Below, in pieces: positions 61,991-64,000 of a stretch of DNA of 64,000 nucleotides. The notes below the pieces were generated by a model. That model was given only the letters and a program-made list of their open reading frames with translations, had not been told where the DNA came from and did no database searches. Position 1 is the first letter of the stretch. Each line of letters starts with the position of its first letter. The position numbers and the translations under genes are program-made. The stretch is from Pseudomonas mosselii (GTDB lineage Bacteria; Pseudomonadota; Gammaproteobacteria; Pseudomonadales; Pseudomonadaceae): positions 186,001 through 250,000 of the forward strand of contig NZ_VAUO01000002.1 of NCBI RefSeq assembly GCF_005796105.1, given 5' to 3'.

Positions 61991-63120
61991 GCGTTGTCTC
62001 CAGCACCCGCCAGATCATCCAGCAGGGCCTGGCCCATACGCTCGCGACGCCAGCCGCGCAGCGAATCGGGCAATTGATAGGGGCCATTGGGGTAGCCGCT
62101 CTTGAGCAGCGCTTCCAGGGTCTTCTTGCGCAGCATCAACTCCGGGGCGATCTGCAAGCGCTCGCCTTCGGCCTGACCGATGGCGCGCAAACGCTTGAGA
62201 ATGCCGGCGGCTTCGATCGGCAGTGGCTCGGGCTGCGCCGGTGGCCATTGATCTGGCGGCAGGGCCGCAGCGCGCTTGATCAGGTCAAGGAGGAACTGAC
62301 CGTCCTGGCGGATGGTACGCGGGTGCATGTCCTCGATTTTCGCCAGCGCCGAGAGGTTGTCCGGTTGGGTCTTGGCCATCGGCCACAGCGCGTGCTCTTT
62401 GAGAATGCGACTGCGCGGCACATCACGCCGACGGGCTTCGCCTTCGCGCCAGATACACAGCTCGCGCAACACGGCCAGTTGCTGGCGCGACAGTTTCCAG
62501 GCCAGCTTCACCTCGCGATACAGCGTTTGCGGGTCGACTTCGCGGCGCATGGCGGCCACCAGCTCCGCGCCATCCTCAAGCACCCAGGCGTACTTGTCGT
62601 CGCTCAGGCGCGGGCGCAGGGCGTCGAACAACTCAGCCAGGTGCACCGCGTCTTCGGCAGCGTAGCTGACCTGCGTCTCGGACAACGGCCGCTGCAACCA
62701 GTCAGAGCGGGTCTCGCCCTTGGGCAGGTCAAGCCCCAGCACGTCCTGCACCAGGCGCGAATAGCCCATGGAAAAGCCGATGTTGAGGTAGCCAGCCGCC
62801 AGTTGCGTGTCGAACAGCGGCTGCGGCAGCTTGCCGGTCAGGCGCAGCAGGACTTCGAGGTCTTCGCTGCACGCGTGCAGCACCTTGACCACCGCGCTGT
62901 CCTCCAGAAGCCCTGCCAGGGGCTGCCAGTCACGAATCAGCAAGGGATCGATGAGGTAGGCATGTCGACCGACGCCGATCTGCACCAGGCCGGCCTTGGG
63001 ATAGAAGGTATCGACGCGCATGAACTCGGTGTCGAGCGCCACGAAGGGCTGCTCACGCCAGCGTCGACAGTGCTCGGCCAGGGGCTGGTCGTCACGGATC
63101 CAGTGAATTTCGATGGCCAC
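61987..63120 (-). CDS. rnd: Ribonuclease D
   Basis: RNase D is a 3'-5' exoribonuclease trimming tRNA and other small RNA precursors. The 377-aa protein has the DEDD-type exonuclease: [24 protein letters not shown] (Asp and Glu), [13 protein letters not shown] (Asp), and the Y-x3-D motif [13 protein letters not shown]. Two HRDC domains follow (around [33 protein letters not shown] and the C-terminus). It is cotranscribed with ycgL. Confidence 0.96.
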   Translation of the reverse strand: MAIEIHWIRDDQPLAEHCRRWREQPFVALDTEFMRVDTFYPKAGLVQIGVGRHAYLIDPLLIRDWQPLAGLLEDSAVVKVLHACSEDLEVLLRLTGKLPQPLFDTQLAAGYLNIGFSMGYSRLVQDVLGLDLPKGETRSDWLQRPLSETQVSYAAEDAVHLAELFDALRPRLSDDKYAWVLEDGAELVAAMRREVDPQTLYREVKLAWKLSRQQLAVLRELCIWREGEARRRDVPRSRILKEHALWPMAKTQPDNLSALAKIEDMHPRTIRQDGQFLLDLIKRAAALPPDQWPPAQPEPLPIEAAGILKRLRAIGQAEGERLQIAPELMLRKKTLEALLKSGYPNGPYQLPDSLRGWRRERMGQALLDDLAGAGDNA

Positions 63121-63230
63121 GAGGCTCTCCCACTAACATTGGCGCGCAGTATATACGGCGCGGCCCCTGCGGGTGAAACCTCGCGCCATCCGTGGTGCCG
63201 GGCGGTTGCCCGGTGCAAGATCGAATCAGC

Positions 63231-63271
63231 CTGCACACAATGCACGGCGCAGCGCCGTGCTTCGTGTGCAG
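63231..63271. terminator. Stem-loop after eptA-like gene
   Basis: CTGCACACAATGCACGGCGC and GCGCCGTGCTTCGTGTGCAG form an imperfect inverted repeat of about 18 paired bases with a one-base loop, 5 bases past the phosphoethanolamine transferase stop. It has no clear T-run. Confidence 0.5.
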
Positions 63272-63276
63272 GTGGC

Positions 63277-64000
63277 TCAACGTCCTGCCGCCAGCCACGG
63301 CCGGCAACTGGCGAACATGTCCAGCGATTGCTGGTAGACCGCCGTACGCACCTGCAGCAGGCCGAGCATGGAGTGGAACAGGTTGTCCTGGGACAACGGT
63401 GCATCACGCAGCTTGGCCATGCACTCGGTATCCAGGCCGAAGTCCTGGCGGTAACTGTCGGAGAACCACGCCAGCAATGGCACGTGCTTTTGCTGATCCG
63501 GCGCGATGGCGTACGGGGTGCCATGCAGGAACAGGTTGTACTCGCCCAGCGACTCGCCGTGGTCGGAGAGGTAGATCATCGCGGTATCGACCTTGTCCTG
63601 CTTGCTGCGCAGGGTATCGATCAGCGACGAAAGAACGCTATCGGTGTAGGCCAGGGTGTTGTCATAGCCATTCATGATCTCTTCGCGGCTGCACTGGTTC
63701 AGCGCATTGCTGCGGCACACCGGCTGGAACGGCTCCTGCCCTTGCGGATAACGCTTGAAGTATTCCGGGCCATGGCTACCCATCTGGTGCAGCACCAGCA
63801 CGGTGTCCTTGTCGAGGTTGTCGATCAGCTCGCCCAGCCCCTGCAGCAGGATCTGATCGTGGCACTCACCGCCCGCACACAAGGTCGGGTCCTTGAGGTT
63901 GCTCACGTCGATGAACTGCACCCGGTCGCAGGTCCCCTTGCAGCCGGACTGATTGTCGCGCCACTGCACGGCAAGGCCAGCACGCTGGAGGATATCCAGC
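63277..64000 (-). CDS. eptA: Lipid A phosphoethanolamine transferase (EptA family), 5' end missing
   Basis: This is the C-terminal ~240 residues of a periplasmic alkaline-phosphatase-fold transferase that adds phosphoethanolamine to lipid A and lowers polymyxin binding. VLVLHQMGSHGPEYFKRYP, YDNTLAYTDSVLSSLID and YLSDHGESLGEYNLFLHGTPY (with metal-binding Asp-His) are family hallmarks. Paired cysteines (CKGTC, CAGGEC, CRSNALNQC) probably form disulfides. The membrane N-terminus and the catalytic Thr lie beyond the window's right edge. Confidence 0.9.
   Translation of the reverse strand, partial: LDILQRAGLAVQWRDNQSGCKGTCDRVQFIDVSNLKDPTLCAGGECHDQILLQGLGELIDNLDKDTVLVLHQMGSHGPEYFKRYPQGQEPFQPVCRSNALNQCSREEIMNGYDNTLAYTDSVLSSLIDTLRSKQDKVDTAMIYLSDHGESLGEYNLFLHGTPYAIAPDQQKHVPLLAWFSDSYRQDFGLDTECMAKLRDAPLSQDNLFHSMLGLLQVRTAVYQQSLDMFASCRPWLAAGR

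Noticed and set aside
1..64000. CRISPR arrays, tRNA or rRNA genes, integrase or transposase genes
   Set aside because: None were seen. The catabolic island has no recognisable mobility gene or tRNA junction, so horizontal transfer is not claimed as shown.

Overview
The window is a 64-kb piece of a GC-rich gammaproteobacterial chromosome. Gene content and gene style point to a fluorescent pseudomonad, most likely of the Pseudomonas putida group: DUF2790, DUF6279 and DUF2937 proteins, aceK, lpxO, a pxpABC operon, ycgN and ycgL-rnd, plus short intergenic repeats built on GCGGGT..ACCCGC and AGCTTCAAGC-type modules. No rRNA, tRNA, CRISPR array, integrase, transposase or phage gene was recognised. 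Both ends cut through genes: a threonine-dehydratase-like gene on the left and a phosphoethanolamine transferase on the right.

Positions 1-24,750 are mostly core genome. They hold a MocR regulator divergent from the dehydratase, def, yihY, csbD, a CvfB-like S1 protein, aceK, two EamA transporters, lpxO, cysK, a MoxR ATPase with its VWA partner, pxpABC (5-oxoprolinase), a class II glutamine amidotransferase, oligopeptidase B, a cyclic-nucleotide-binding-domain protein, yajD and a two-Cache periplasmic protein.

Positions 24,976-44,726 form a large accessory catabolic island. A LysR regulator and an alpha/beta hydrolase lie on the plus strand. Divergent from them runs a minus-strand array of about 14 genes: ring-cleavage-type VOC dioxygenase, Rieske protein, FAD hydroxylase, DUF1302, DUF1329, Ycf48-like protein, RND/MMPL transporter, MFS transporter, nitroreductase, cupin, FAH-family hydrolase, SDR dehydrogenase, cyclase-family hydrolase, periplasmic arylsulfatase and its formylglycine-generating enzyme. 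The gene types fit uptake, desulfation, hydroxylation, ring opening and hydrolysis of a hydrophobic, possibly sulfated, aromatic such as a plant polyphenol. The substrate is inference. This is the strongest candidate for an undescribed system here.

Positions 45,429-57,600 form a second metabolic module. It holds an aldehyde dehydrogenase, a DapA-family lyase, an MFS transporter, a DadA/PuuB-like FAD amine oxidase, two paralogous divergent GntR/FCD regulators, a glycine-betaine-type ABC importer with two different permeases, and a GlxA-type AraC regulator. It looks like import and oxidation of a quaternary or secondary amine. A SPOUT RNA methyltransferase separates it from the first island.

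Positions 57,738-64,000 return to core genes: a DUF2892 protein, an M61-like protein that has lost its zinc motif, ycgN, a nitroreductase, a D-2-hydroxyacid dehydrogenase, ycgL-rnd, and the C-terminal part of an EptA-like enzyme.
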